A DNA stretch of 64,000 nucleotides. Origin: Hanleya hanleyi (lineage: Eukaryota; Mollusca; Polyplacophora; Lepidopleurida; Hanleyidae). Numbering within the stretch: position 1 is the first letter of the stretch; each line of letters opens with the position of its first letter. Shown piece after piece: positions 1-13,829 of the stretch. Where the stretch lies: contig JAVTVY010047915.1 of assembly GCA_036873755.1 (NCBI GenBank), positions 1 through 64,000 of the forward strand. The letters are read 5' to 3'. The position numbers and the translations under genes are program-made. The notes under the pieces are model-generated. The model was given only the letters and a program-made list of their open reading frames with translations, was not told the origin of the DNA and made no database searches.

Positions 1-240
1 CAAATTTTATATATTCACAGGTGAGCGTCAGCTTCTTTTGACGCTATGGAGTGGGCACAGCCATTCAATTGCGTATGGTACAAAAGCCAATGTTGCCATT
101 AACAAATCAGCTATTTGTATTGGTGGATTTGTACAGCCGGACAAGTGGTCTGAAATAGTTGACCTCATTGAGAAAACGCCGGATGGGCTTGGGGAACGCT
201 TTCTCTTCTGGCTTCTTCCAATCAAGTTATATTACGAGAG
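1..240 (+). CDS. Host gene, upstream partial exon (DUF3987-like)
   Basis: Open reading frame from the window edge to a GT donor at 241 (AG|GTATGA). The residues around IGGFVQPDKW and DGLGERFLFWLLP resemble the core of DUF3987-type proteins, which in prokaryotes and mobile elements accompany primase/helicase functions. The exon leaves two bases of a codon; the acceptor at 12176/12177 supplies the third, so the phase agrees with the downstream exon. The 5' end of the gene lies outside the window. The family name comes from motif resemblance only, and a homology search could change it. Role in the host is unknown. Confidence 0.5.
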
Positions 241-289
241 GTATGAAAAATATTGCTAATGTAGACCAGTGATGAATGTTAAATTGTCC

Positions 290-1720
290 ATTTTTATACG
301 CCCGCCAAAAGGCGGACGTATTATGTGATGGCGGTTTCCGTCCGTCTGTCCGTGTGTCCGTATGTCCGTCTGTCCGTCCCTCGTGTCCGGTCTATATCTG
401 GAACAGTTTTCTATCAACAATTCTAATTTTTGGTGAGTGGATACCCTACGGAGAGGCGATGTGTCGTGTACCAAAATGAAGGTCAAGGTCAGAGGTCAAA
501 GGTCACTGGCCTGAAAACAGGAAATCACTGAAGTGTTCGTGTTCGGTCTATATCTGTGAATGTTTTCTATCCACAGTTGCAATTTTTTGTAAGTGGATAC
601 GCTAGATGGAGACGATGTGTCGCGTACCAAAATTGAGGTGAAGGTCAGAGGTCAAAGGTCACTGTTGCCTAAAATCAGGAAATCATTGATCATTGACAGT
701 TTTCTATCTACAGTTCTAATTTTTTGTGAGTGGATGCCCCAGGGGGGGAACGATATGTTGCATACAAAATGTAGGTCGAGATCAGAGGTCAAAGGTCAGT
801 GTGACGGAAAAATCAGGAAATCATTGAAAATTTCTAATTTTTTGTGAGTGGATTTAATAGGGGGAACGAGGTGTCCCATGCCAAAATATAGGCCAAGGTC
901 GAAGGTCAAAGGTCACTGACCCCAAAATCAGGAAATTATTAAAAGTAACTGTTTTTTTTGTGTCAGTAGATACATGAGGGGGACACGATGTGTCACATAC
1001 CAAAATGTAGGTCAAGGCCGAAGGTCGAGTCACTGTGACCCCCAAAATCATGAAATTGTTAAAAATCATGATTTTTTGTGTCCATTGATACACATGCTCG
1101 CAAGCCAGTGTATCGATCGATACACTGGCTTGGTTAGTTACCCATGTGAGTTCTGGATATAAATAGATCAAGAGGTTTCTTCTAAATCAATCCAATCAGT
1201 GAACGTGCTAAGCCAGCTAGTCGATTAGGTCAATCCGCTGCTAGGTATGAGATATGAGAAGATTGAATTTCATTGCGGACTCAACTGCTTTGATGTCAAG
1301 TTGAAATCAACATCGGAAGTCAAAGCAAAAACCGCAAGCTTGGGATACCGACATGCTTATTTAAAACAAGCGCGGTGGAAGAAATGTACGAGATTGTATA
1401 ATGGAGGCGTCGACTCAAGAACTCATTCGAAAGACCAAAAATGTCAAGGTAAACCCTCTCCAAGGATTTAGTATTTACCTGGACTTGTGAAGATGATTGA
1501 GATATTGAGGGAAGACAATTTGTCGTGTACCAAAATGTAGGTCAAGATTAAAGGTCAAGGTCACTGTGACCCAAAAATTTGAAATCATTAAAATTAACCT
1601 TTTTTGTGCCAGTAGATACATTAGAGGGACATGATGTGTTACATACCAAAATGTGGGTCAAAGGTCACTGTCACCCAAACTCAAGAAATCATTAAAAGTC
1701 ACATTGTCATTTTCCTGTCG
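290..1720. repeat. Dispersed/tandem repeat with GGTCAAAGGTCAC units
   Basis: Starts with a GCCCGCCAAAAGGCGGACG hairpin-like segment and a (TCCGTCTG)n stretch, then repeats a ~100-200 bp unit containing 'CCAAAATGTAGGTCAAGGTC', 'GGTCAAAGGTCACTG' and a 'TCAGGAAATCATTAAAA' tail at about 470-540, 620-690, 770-830, 880-940, 1000-1060, 1520-1590 and 1640-1700. A separate segment at 1160-1500 interrupts it. No convincing coding capacity. AGGTCAAAGGTCA is also the DR1 nuclear-receptor half-site arrangement, but in this repeat context I do not claim function. Confidence 0.6.
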
Positions 1721-3184
1721 AAGACGAGATCATGTAATGCAATGTTGCATTCTGTTCATTCACCCGTTAACATTAGCTGTCCATGCGATATCTCGTTTCA
1801 AGATTGATACCAAACTTTGGGTATAGCTTACTCACATTGCAAAGAGAGATCAATTTGTCAAAAGTCAAATTTTTAGATGTGTTAGATTGGAATATTCAGA
1901 CTTGTCTCCCCTACATGTATATGGCATTTGTCCTGTGGAGTCTCCCATGTTTGATACATGTAAGAAATGGCTACATTTACTTAAATTGTTGTGAAATAAA
2001 AACCGTACATTTACTAATTTAATGAGGAGAGGGGTCCTTTAGGAACTTTATACCTGTTTAAAGGTTTACTTCATCACTTTCTGCACATCCTTCTACCTTC
2101 ATGGAAATTTTTCTCGCCTGAAAGGAATCAATTTGAAAGAAAACAACTATTTTCTTATGTTTGACTATTGTCGATTCAGTGTGGGATATGTGAGCTCACG
2201 ACTCTTGTTTCAAGGTCACCTAGTTACCAAGAGTTCAGCCCATTTTAGCTTATCATTCAATATAAGATGTGATGTATGTAACATTCTCAGAAGCATAAAA
2301 TCGTAGACCTTTCTCTGGATTGCTAGCTACCAATTCGGATCAAGGCCATTAACAATCTAGAAATTCAGACCAGTGTAATTCCAGATATACGGGCGTATAT
2401 TGAAGCCCCTTGGGCTCTTGTTTATTTTATCACCCCGCTCAATACACTTATCCCCGGGTATTACATAGTCAATGGAGGACGAAAAATGGACGGCGCTATA
2501 CTTGAGCTGCGATATAGTGAATCCATTGTTAACTTGTCAAGTGCGGAAAGTCACCATGGTCATAACTTAAAGAACGACAGTACCCCGTCTCAAAGAATTA
2601 GAGAGCGCTAGACCTCCTAATTACAACACTGAATGTATTGTATAAAATTCTGTGAAGATCAATTTACTGTTTGTGTAATAAACTGTACTATTCTGCTGTG
2701 CAGATATTAATGAGACATGATACCATACCAGATTGGTGTGCAATGTTTTTGTTGCGAACTTTCAAAACGTCAGAGTAAAACAAAAAGCGGCAAAGATGAA
2801 CATTTTATTGTGGCCTTGAACATGACAGAATAATTTAGCTATCCTGTTTCACTGGCTGTATGCTGCACCAGTGTAATACTGCGGACCGGGGAACATGGAT
2901 AGACAGAAATTTGCTTAACTCACCTATGCATGGGTCAATGTCGACCCGTGCTTGTAGCTTGCAGATGGTGAGGAGCAGTCCACTTCACACGAAAAATTTT
3001 CTCTTCTGTCTAAACACCGCTTTGACATTAGACTAAACAGACATACCCTAACCCTAAAAAGGGGGTATAAAAATACGGAATTTTCCCCCATGTACGGTGG
3101 GTTAAATTTTCCGTATTGGAAGTGGTGGGGGGGGGGGGGCCGAGAGGTGAAACCCATATTTTTTTTGCGTATGTAATACTGGAA
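1720..3184. other. Intronic stretch, nothing recognised
   Basis: AT-rich intronic sequence between the GGTCAAAGGTCAC repeats and the 40-bp satellite. Only short scattered ORFs without recognisable motifs, and a poly-G run near 3127-3140. I see no gene or structured repeat here. Confidence 0.5.
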
Positions 3185-6100
3185 TGGAACCTTGACACTC
3201 GACTTCACATACATTCCTCAAACGCCACATTGACACTCAACTAAAGTTACAGTCCTCCCTACACTGCTTCATACTCGACTTGACGTACAGTTCTCCCTAA
3301 TACCGCTTTGACACACGACTAAACAAACATTCCTGCATAAGACTGCTTTGACACTCGACTGCACGTACATCCCATAACACTGTTTGACATTCAACTTGAG
3401 GTACATTCCCCCCTAACATCGCTTTGACATTCGACTCCACGTACATATTTCCGGAACACCGCTTTGACACTGCACTTCAGATACATTCCCTCCTAGCATT
3501 GCTTTGAAACTCAACCTCAAACACACTGATGCCGAACACCCAGCTTTGACATTACCCTAGTTACGCTTTGGTGGAGAAATTATTTTGACATTTGACACTT
3601 TGACACACAACTAAACAAACATTCCTCCACAAGACTGCTTTGACACCCGACTGCACGTACATTCCATAACACTGTTTTGACATTCAACTTGAGGTACATT
3701 CCTGCCTAACACCGCTTTGACACACGACTGAACATATATTTTTCCATAACACCGCGTTGGCACTGCACTTCACATATAGTCCTTCCAAACAGTGCTGTGA
3801 AACTCAACTTCAGGCACACTCATGCCGAACATCCAGTTTCGACATTAGCCTAGTTACGCTTTGGTGGAGAAATTATCTGACTTCTATAGCTGAAATGACC
3901 CTAAACCTGATAATTATGAACCATACCCAACCCTAAGTCCTAATCCCGCTTTGACACCCGACCTGACATACATTCCTCCCTAACACCGCTTTGACAGTTG
4001 ACTTCACATACATTCCTTCCTAACACGGCTTTGACAGTCGACTTCAAATATATTCCTCCCTAACAGCGCTTTGACATTCGACTTCACATACATTCCTCCC
4101 TAACACCGCTTTGACACTCGACTTCACATACATTCCTCCCTAACACTGGTTGACACTCGACTTGACATACAATCCTCCCTAACATCGCTTTGACACTCGA
4201 TTCCATGTACATTCCTCCCTAACACCGCTTTGACATTCAACTTCACATACATTCCTCCCTAACACCGCTTTGACACTGGACTTCACATACATTCCTCCCT
4301 AACACTGGTTGACACTCAACCTCATGTACATTCCTCCCTAACACTGGTTGACACTTGACTTGACATACAATCCTGCCTAACATTGCCTTGACATTCGACT
4401 CCATGCACATTCCTCCCTAACACCGCTTTGACATTCAACTTTACATACATTCCTCCCTAACACCGCTTTGACACTCGACTTCACATACATTCCCCCCTAA
4501 TTACAACACATATAAGGGTAGTGGGAAGAGGTGCCGACATACTGACTGCGTCACATGACTTCACAGAATAATCTTCTGGTTAACCTATTCTAAAGCACAT
4601 ACCAAGAATCTAACGATTCGTGATATGTGTTGTATCTCAGGTACGCTTTTATTGTACCTGTTCATGTGGCAACTTGGATGATATGACCACACGGCCCCTA
4701 GCACCGGCATAAGCGGTATTAGATACAAATCTAGAGCTATGATGGAAATGCTCTGACAACTCGTATACTGGTAATTGGTGAGCTGGTTGACACTCGACCT
4801 CATGTACATTCCTCCCCAACAGCGCTTTGCCATTTGACTTCATGTACATTTCTCGCTAACTCCGCTTTGACACTCAACTTCACATACATTCCTCCCTAAC
4901 ACCGCCTTGACACTCAACTTCACATTCCTCCTTAACACTGGATGTACATTCCTCCCTAACACCGCTTTGACATTCAACTTCACATACATTCCTCCCTAAC
5001 ACTGGTTGACACTCGACATCATGTACATTCCTCCCTAACAGCGCTTTCACACTGGACTTGACATACATTCCTCCCTAACACTGGTTGACACTCGAGCTCA
5101 TCTACATTTCTCCCTAACACTGCTTTGACATTCGACTTGCGTACATTTTTTTCTAACACCGCTTTGACACTGCACTTCAGATATATTCCTTCGTAACAGT
5201 GCTTTGAAATTCAACTTCAAGCACACTCATGACGAACACTCAGCTTTGACATTAGCCTAGTTATGCTTTGATGGAGAAATTATCTGACTTGTATAGCTGA
5301 AATGACCCTAAACCTGATAGTTACGGAGCATACCTAATCCTAAATCCTAATCCCGCTTTGACACTTGACCTCACATACATTCCTCCCTAACACCGCTTTG
5401 ACACTCGACTTCACGAACATTCATCCCTAACAGCGCTTTGACACTCGACCTCACATACATTCCTCCCTAACACCGCTTTGACACTCCACCTCACATACAT
5501 TCCTCCGTAACACCGCTTTGACACTCGACTTCACGTACATTCCTCCCTAACACCGCTTTGACACTCGACCTCACATACATTCCTGCCTAACACCGCTTTG
5601 ACACTCGACTTCACATACATTCCTCCCTAACACGGCTTTGACACTCGACCTCACATACATTCCTCCCTAACACCGCTTTGACAGTCGACCTCACATACAT
5701 TCCTCCCTAACACCGCTTTGACACTCGACTTCATGTACATTCCTCCCTAACACTGCTTTGACACTCAACTTCACATACATTCCTCCCTAACACCGCTTTG
5801 ACACTCGACTCCATGTACATTCCTGCCTACTCCCTAACACCGCTTTGACACTCGACTTCACGTACATTCCTCACTAACACCGCTTCGACACTCAACTTCA
5901 CCTACATTCCTCACTAACACCGCTTTGGCACTCGACCTCACATACATTCCTCCCCAACACCGCTTTGACACTCGATTTAACATAAATTCCTCCCCAACAC
6001 CGCTTTGACACACGACCTCACGTACATCCCTCCCTAACACCGCTTTGACACTCGACTTCACGTACATTCCTCCCTAACACAGCTTTAACACTCGACCTCA

Positions 6101-9100
6101 CATACATTCCTCCCTAACACCGCTTTGACACTCGACTTCACATACATTCCTCCCTAACACTGCTTTGACACTCGACCTCACATACATTCCTCCCTAACAC
6201 CGCTTTGACAGTCGACCTCACATACATTCCTCCCTAACACCGCTTTGACACTCGACTTCATGTACATTCCTCCCTAACACCGCTTTGACACTCAACTTGA
6301 CATACATTCCTCCCTAACACCGCTTTGACACTCGACTCCATGTACATTCCTCCCTAACACCGCTTTGACACTGCACTTCAGATACATTCCTTCGTAAGAG
6401 TGCTTTGAAAGTCAACTTGAAGCACACTCATGCAGAACACCCAGCTTCGACATTACCCTAGTTACGCTTTGGTGGAGAAATTATATGACTTCTATAGCTG
6501 AAATGACCCTAAACCTGATAGTTATGAACCATACCTAACCCTAAGTCCTAATCCCGCTTTGACACTCGACCCGACATACATTCCTCCCTAACACCGCTTT
6601 GACACTCGACTTCACGTACATTCCTCCCTAACACCGCTTTGACACTCGACGTCACATACATTCCTCCCTAACACCGCTTTGACACTCGACCTCACATACA
6701 TTCCTCCCCAACACCGCTTTGACACTCGACTTCACATACATTGCTCCTTAACACCGCTTTGACACACGACCTCACGTACATTCCTCCCTAACACCGCTTT
6801 GACACTCGACCTCACATACATTCTTCCCTAACACTGCTTTGACACTCGACCTCACATACATTCCTCCCTAAGACCGCTTTGACAGTCGACCTCACATACA
6901 TTCCTCCCTAAAACCGCTTTGACACTCAACTTCATGTACATTCCTCCCTAACACTGCTTTGACACTCAACTTCTCGACTCCATGTACATTCCTCCCTAAC
7001 ACCGTTTGACACTCTACTACACATACATTCCTGCCTAACACTGGTTGACACTCGACTTAACATACAATCCTCCCTAACACCGCTTTGACACTCGAGTCCA
7101 TGTACATTCCTCCCTAACACCGCTTTGACATTGAACTAAACATACATTTGACATTCGACTTCACGTACACTTCTCCCTAACCGCTTTGACACTCGACTTC
7201 ACATACCTTCCTCCCTAACACTGCTTTGACACTCGACTTCACATACATTCCTCCCTAACACCGCTTTGACACTCGACTTCACGTACATTCATCCCTAACA
7301 CCGCTTTGACACGACCTCACATACATTCCTCCCTAACGCCGCTTTGACACTCGACTTCACATACATTCCTCCCTAACACCGCTTTGACACTCAACTTCAC
7401 ATACATTTTTCCCTAACACCGCTTTGACATTCGACCTGACATACATTCCTCCCTAACACGGCTTTGACACTCGACTTCACGTACCTTCCTCCCCAACACC
7501 GCTTTGACACTCGACCTCACATACGTTCCTCCCTAACACCGCTTTGACACTCGACCTCATGTACATTCCTCCCTAACAGCGCTTTGACAGTGGACTTGAC
7601 ATACATTCCTCCCTAACACCGCCTTGACACTCAACTTCACATACATTCCTCCTTAACACTGGATGTACATTCCTCCCTAACACCGCTTTGACATTCAACT
7701 TCACATACATTCCTCGCTAACACCGCTTTGACACGTGACTTCACATACATTCCTCCCTTACACTGGTTGACACTCGACCTCATGTACGTTCTTCCCTAAC
7801 AGCGCTTTCACACTGGACTTGACATACATTCCTCCCTAACACTGGTTGACACTCGAGCTCATCTACATTCCTCCCTAACACTGCTTTGACATTCGACTTG
7901 CGTACATTTTTTTCTAACACCGCTTTGACACTGCACTTCAGGTATATTCCTTCGTAACAGTGCTTTGAAAGTCAACTTCAAGCACACTCATGACGAACAT
8001 TTAGCTTTGACATTAGACTAGTTATGCTTTGATGGAGAAATTATCTGACTTGTATAGCTGAAATGACCCTAAACCTGATAGTTACGGAGCATACCTAACC
8101 CTAAGTCCTAATCCCGCTTTGACACTTGACCTCACATACATTCCTCCCTAACACCGCTTTGACACTCGACATCACGTACATTCGTCCCTAACACCGCTTT
8201 GACCCTCGACCTCATATACATTCCTCCCTAACACCGCTTTGACACTCCACCTCACATACATTCCTCCGTAACACCGCTTTGACACTCGACTTCACGTACA
8301 TTCCTCCCTAACACCGTGTTGACACTCGACCTCACATACATTCCTGCCTAACACCGCTTTGACACTCGACTTCACATACATTCCTCCCTAACACGGCTTT
8401 GACAGTCGACCTCACATACATTCCTCCCTAACACCGCTTTGACAGTCGACCTCACATACATTCCTGCCTAACACCGCTTTGACACTCGACTTCATGTACA
8501 TTCCTCCCTAACACTGCTTTGACACTCAACTTCACATACATTCCTCCCTAACATCGCTTCGACACTCGGCTCCATGTACATTCCTCCCTACTCCCTAACA
8601 CCGCTTTGACAGTCGACTTCACACACATTCCTCCCTAACACGGCTTTGACACTCGACCTCACATACATTCCTCCCTAACACCGCTTTGACACTCCACCTC
8701 ACATACATTCCTCCGTAACACCGCTTTGACACTCCACCTCACATACATTCCTCCCTAACACCGCTTCGACACTCGACTCCATGTACATTCCTCCCTACTC
8801 CCTAACACCGCTTTGACACTCGACTTCACATACATTCCTCCCTAACACGGCTTTGACAGTCGACCTCACATACATTCCTCACTAACACCGCTTTGACACT
8901 CGACTTCATGTACATTCCTCCCTAACACTGCTTTGACACTCAACTTCACATACATTCCTCCCTAACACCGCTTTGACACTCGACATCACGTACATCCGTC
9001 CCTAACACCGCTTTGACACTCGACTTCATGTACATTCCTCCCTAACACTGCTTTGACACTCAACTTCACATACATTCCTCCCTAACACCGCTTTGACACT

Positions 9101-12095
9101 CGACATCACGTACATCCGTCCCTAACACCGCTTTGACACTCGACCTCATATACATTCCTCCCTAACACCGCTTTGACACTCCACCTCACATACATTCCTC
9201 CGTAACACCGCTTTGACACTCGACTTCACGTACATTCCTCCCTAACACCGCTTTGACACTCGACCTCACATACATTCCTGCCTAACACCGCTTTGACACT
9301 CGACTATACAAAGGACATGCGGTCAATCTTGTTCCGCCCAGTCAAAGCGTCTATTATACATGTCGCTTGTTAGGAGCACACTAGAATACTCCTCTCAGTC
9401 ATGGGCCGTATGTACAAAGAAATCGTTACTTCAGATTGAATGAGTACAAAGGAGAGCAACTAAATATATGTTAGGGTACTGCCAAAGCCGGGATATGTCG
9501 TATAAAGACAGACTGTCTGAGCTGAAACTTCTACCATTGAGCTACAGGCGAGAAATTAATGATTCTGTGTTTTTGGTAAAATGTATGCAAGGAGACTACG
9601 ACCTCGACATAAACAAATATGTTTCATTCAAATCTCCAAATAACAAAATGAAAATGCCCAAATTCAGATCCGAATCATTTCGTCACTCGTTCTTTAATCG
9701 AGTGTTTTATACGTGGAACCTGAAGCCGTACGAAAACACAGTAGTACCTTTGAGCTTAAATGCTTATCGTTCACAATTAGTGAGGTATTATATTAATATA
9801 TTTATCGAGAAGTTCGATTCCGAGAATTCTTGTTCGTGGGTCAGCACATGTCACTGTCCACGCTGTCGCCTGGTGTAATCAGTGTTGTGTGCTTGCTACA
9901 TACCTTCAAGCCATACCTATTGTTAATTGTTTTCATCATTTTTACGTTGGAACACCAAGCCGTGATCAAATATTTATACATCAATCTTGTGACAAATCTC
10001 ATATTTTACAGCAGAACGGCATGCCTAAATTTAATTGTGTGTATATATCCATGAATTTTTATCAATTCGTCTTTAATTTTTATATAATTGTTTTTCCTTT
10101 TTATATTTATATATGTGTTACTTGTGTGTATGAATGTATTGGTGTATGTGGAGAGTGCTTTACTATAGGTGCTGGTCACCTGTTGCACTCATCCTGATTC
10201 GATTTCGAAGTCTAATAAATAAATAAAAATAAAATAAAACTTCACATACATTCCTCCCTAACACGGCTTTGACACTCGACCTCACATACATTCCTCCCTA
10301 ACACCGCTTTGACAGTCGACCTCACATACATTCCTCCCTAACACCGCTTTGACACTCGACTTCATGTACATTCCTCCCTAACACTGCTTTGACACTCAAC
10401 TTCACATACATTCCTCCCTAACACCGCTTCGACACTCGACTCCATGTACATTCCTCCCTACTCCCTAACACCGCTTTGACACTCGACTTCACATACATTC
10501 CTCCCTAACACGGCTTTGACACTCGACCTCACATACATTCCTCCCTAACACCGCTTTGACAGTCGACCTCACATACATTCCTCCCTAACACCGCTTTGAC
10601 ACTCGTCTTCATGTACATTCCTCCCTAACACCGCTTTGACACTCAACCTCTCGACTCCATGTACATTCCTCCCTAACACCGCTTTGACACACGACCTCAC
10701 GTACATTCCTCCCTAACACCGCTTTGACACTTGACTTCACGTACATTCCTCCCTAATACCGCTTTAACACTCGACCTCACATACATTCCTCCCTAACACC
10801 GCTTTGATACTCGACTTCACATACATTCCTGCCTAACACTGCTTTGACACTCGGCCTCACATACATTCCTCCCTAACACCGCTTTGACAGTCGACCTCAC
10901 ATACATTCCTCCCTAACACCGCTTTGACACTCGACTTCATCTACATTCCTCCCTAACACTGCTTTGACACTCAACTTGACATACATTCCTCCCTAACACC
11001 GCTTTGACACTCGACTCCATGTACATTCCTCCCTAACACCGCTTTGACACTGCACTTCAGATACATTCCTTCGTAAGAGTGCTTTGAAAGTCAACTTGAA
11101 GCACACTCATGCAGAACACCCAGCTTCGACATTACCCTAGTTACGCTTTGGTGGAGAAATTATATGACTTCTATAGCTGAAATGACCCTAAACCTGATAG
11201 TTATGAACCATACCTAACCCTAAGTCCTAATGCCGCTTTGACACTCGACCCGACATACATTCCTCCCTAACCCCGCTTTGACATTCTACTTCACGTACAT
11301 TCCTCCCTAACACCGCTTTGACACTCGACCTCACATACATTGCTCCCCAACACCGCTTTGACACTCGTCTTCACATACATTCCTCCCTAACACCGCTTTG
11401 ACACACGACCTCACGTACATTCCTCCCTAACACCGCTTTGACACTCGATTTCACATACATTCCTCCCTAACACCGCTTTGACACTCGCCCTCACATACAT
11501 TCCTCCCTAACACCGCTTTGACACTCGACTTCACATACATTCTTCCCTAACACTGCTTTGACACTCGACCTCACATACATTCCTCCCTAAGACCGCTTTG
11601 ACAGTCGATTTTACATACATTCCTCCCTAACACCGCTTTGACACTCGGCTTCATGTACATTCATCCCTAACACTGCTTTGACACTCAACTTCTCGACTCC
11701 ATGTACATTCCTCCCTAACACCGTTTGACACTCTACTCCACATACATTCCTGCCTAACACTGGTTGACACTCGACTTAACATACAATCCTCCCTAACACC
11801 ACTTTGACATTGAACTAAACATACATTTGACATTCGACTTCACGTACACTTCTCCTTAACCGCTTTGACACTCGACTTCACATACCTTCCTCCCTAACAC
11901 TGCTTTGACACTCGACTTCACAGACACATGACTCGACTTCACATACATTCCTCCCTTACGATGATTTGACAGTTGACTTCACATACATTCCTGAATAACC
12001 CCACTTTGGCGCTCGGCTTACATGTATCAGTTTGGCGCTCAGCTTCACGTACTCTAATCCTAAGTCGTCATCCCACTTTGACACACAACATCCCC
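3185..12095. repeat. 40-bp satellite array with higher-order structure
   Basis: Roughly 8.9 kb of a 40-bp unit (core ATTCCTCCCTAACACCGCTT then TGACACTCGACTTCACATAC); exact 40-bp spacing is visible, for example between 5581 and 5621. A non-satellite spacer containing 'GGTGGAGAAATTAT', 'CTGAAATGACCCTAAACCTG' and 'ACCCTAAGTCCTAATCCC' recurs near 3560-3960, 5240-5360, 6450-6560, 8010-8120 and 11120-11230, giving a higher-order repeat. A unique segment sits at 4500-4780 and a LINE fragment interrupts at 9306-10238. All ORFs inside are repeat shadows. The array lies wholly within the inferred host intron 241-12176. Confidence 0.93.
9306..10238 (+). mobile_element. 5'-truncated non-LTR retrotransposon (LINE) 3' end
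   Basis: A unique segment replaces the satellite between '...GACACTCGACT' and 'ACTTCACATAC...'. Its reading frame (about 9468-9878) ends like the C-terminus of LINE reverse transcriptases: 'YKDRLSELKLLPLSYRREI', 'DSVFLVKCMQGD', 'SFFNRVFYTWN'. A non-coding 3' UTR follows, then an (AATAA)n-type tail at about 10213-10238, after which the satellite resumes. 5' truncation plus an A-rich 3' tail fits target-primed reverse transcription. The flanking repeat is only 3-4 bp (ACT), hard to separate from the satellite itself. Clade (CR1/Jockey-like) not determined. Confidence 0.82.
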
Positions 12096-12176
12096 TTTCT
12101 GTGACAGTGGGGTTTTATGTATTTTGCTTTGTAGTTTGTAGCTACTGACTAACTTACTATTGTATCTTTTTCGAAG

Positions 12177-12690
12177 GAAAATGAGAGAGGCCGAAAGTCG
12201 GTTAAAGGAAGACTATAACCTTTGGTCATTGGACCCCGTATTCCTTGAAATATATGATCAGCACAACAAGCAGGGAGAAGATGGCAAGTTTGTACAGTGT
12301 GAAAAGACATACCAATTTGACGAAACAGCACAACATTTTGTTAATGGAATTTATGACAGCATTGTCCATATTACAAGCGTCTAGTCCGTCAATCATAATC
12401 CAGCCGTCGTCCATTAGAGAATATCCGCAACCACAAGTTACAAGATGGACTCCAGTTCTTCTGATGAAGAGACCGTGAATGACATACAAACACCAGAGGG
12501 GGCAACCTTGAAATATTGGGATCAGTTGGGGCGGCTGTCCTTATCACTACACTGTTTAAAGGATGTCCTACAGCAGATGCTCAGAGGGTGTGGCAAGTTG
12601 GAAATGAAGACACTCATTTCCTTGGAAACGGTTAAAGCGGCAAAATTGCTGCTGGACCATTTCTTCTTACAAAAGAGTGAATATGCAGAG
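12177..12690 (+). CDS. Host gene, middle exon (DUF3987-like), with frame problem
   Basis: Acceptor TTTTTCGAAG|GAAAATG at 12176/12177, donor GCAGAG|GTAAGT at 12690/12691, phases 2 and 0. The start reads REAESRLKEDYNLW... in frame 1, and the end (DQLGRLSLSLHCL...AAKLLLDHFFLQK) is in the same frame. Between them, frame 1 has TAG stops at 12382 and 12415, while frame 2 is open across 12245-12478. The pattern frame 1, frame 2, frame 1 suggests two compensating indels or a small unrecognised intron. The H/L-rich 'LGRLSLSLHCL' segment is typical of DUF3987-like helical regions. Exon boundaries are inferred from consensus splice sites, not transcripts. Confidence 0.5.
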
Positions 12691-13829
12691 GTAAGTAGTG
12701 TATTAATGAAATTTTAGCATGATGCATATGGTGGAAGACATTAGCAATCTCTCGAATAGATTATGAACATGATGTTGAGGAACAAGGAAGGCTATTCCTA
12801 AAGTACATGTAGAAGAAATGAGTAGTTGACCCTGTGTGGCACGCTATTACTAAGTTTTACTCCTCTGCTCATAGCCATTTCTTCACCTTGTGGAGCTGTC
12901 CTGTCAGCAACTTTACTGGTCATGGCATCAGTGACTGAAAGTTAAATTCAGTACAAAAGATTACAGAAGTTCTTCTGCCTTATTCACATATGTATTACTG
13001 CTCATCTGAGATCATGTCTTCCATCATATTTAACTTTTTCACGTTATATGTTGAAAAGTATGAAATAAACCTTGACTACAGTGATAGGTACAATTGCTAT
13101 GTATGTAGTTGTGCATTTTGCATGTCCGTCTACTCGCCTGTGTTCCATCTGTCCACATGTTCACTATTGTTATCGCATGATTATCATATTAAAAAGGATA
13201 GATGAGAAGTTGTGCGCTGTGATGGTGATGTGATAATTAACATGCAATTGACATCATATGTCAAGGCAGTTCATCAGTGTTGTATTATCCCATCGAGATA
13301 TATGAGCATAAATGTTGATATTTCCACTTTGATGTTAGCTGAGCAGTGTCAGTTCCATTCATCTAACTTATTAACTTCATCACCCATACCCATCATCGTC
13401 ATAAATGAGAAAGAATAGCAGGGAAGTAAGTTTAGGCCATTGTCACTTGATTGTTTGTTTAACATGACCAGTCCTCCTATGTTTTCAGGTCAAATAATTA
13501 AAATAGATGACGGATTTATATTTTCATGAGTAAAACTTACTCATTTCATCCATATTTGTATACAATTGGTTTGTAATTTAATAATTAATAATAAATAATT
13601 ATAGCATCTAGCATGTGTATTTAAAAACTTACGGTCATGCTAAACAACCAATCAAGTGACAATGGCCTCACAGGAAAGTTTATCTTACATAGGTTTATAT
13701 ATAATGAGATTCCCCACCTGTCATTTCATCCATATACATGTCCATGTGTCCATGCATTAGTTTGTCATACATGTAGAACAATCTTGAGCAGTGTTATTGA
13801 CCCAGCTTGTATGAACTTGTCCATTTCAG
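12691..13829 (+). other. Intron of host gene
   Basis: GT...AG bounded (GTAAGT at 12691, CCATTTCAG ending 13829), phase 0. Nothing recognisable inside apart from short shadow ORFs and an AT-rich tract at 13555-13620. Confidence 0.5.

Noticed and set aside
290..1720. AGGTCAAAGGTCA as nuclear-receptor DR1 elements
   Set aside because: Occurs as part of a diverged dispersed repeat with no adjacent promoter; no support for function.
3185..12095. Satellite as a CRISPR-like or coding array (VREECTWSRV-type ORFs)
   Set aside because: Continuous 40-bp units without unique spacers in a eukaryotic context; ORFs follow the repeat.
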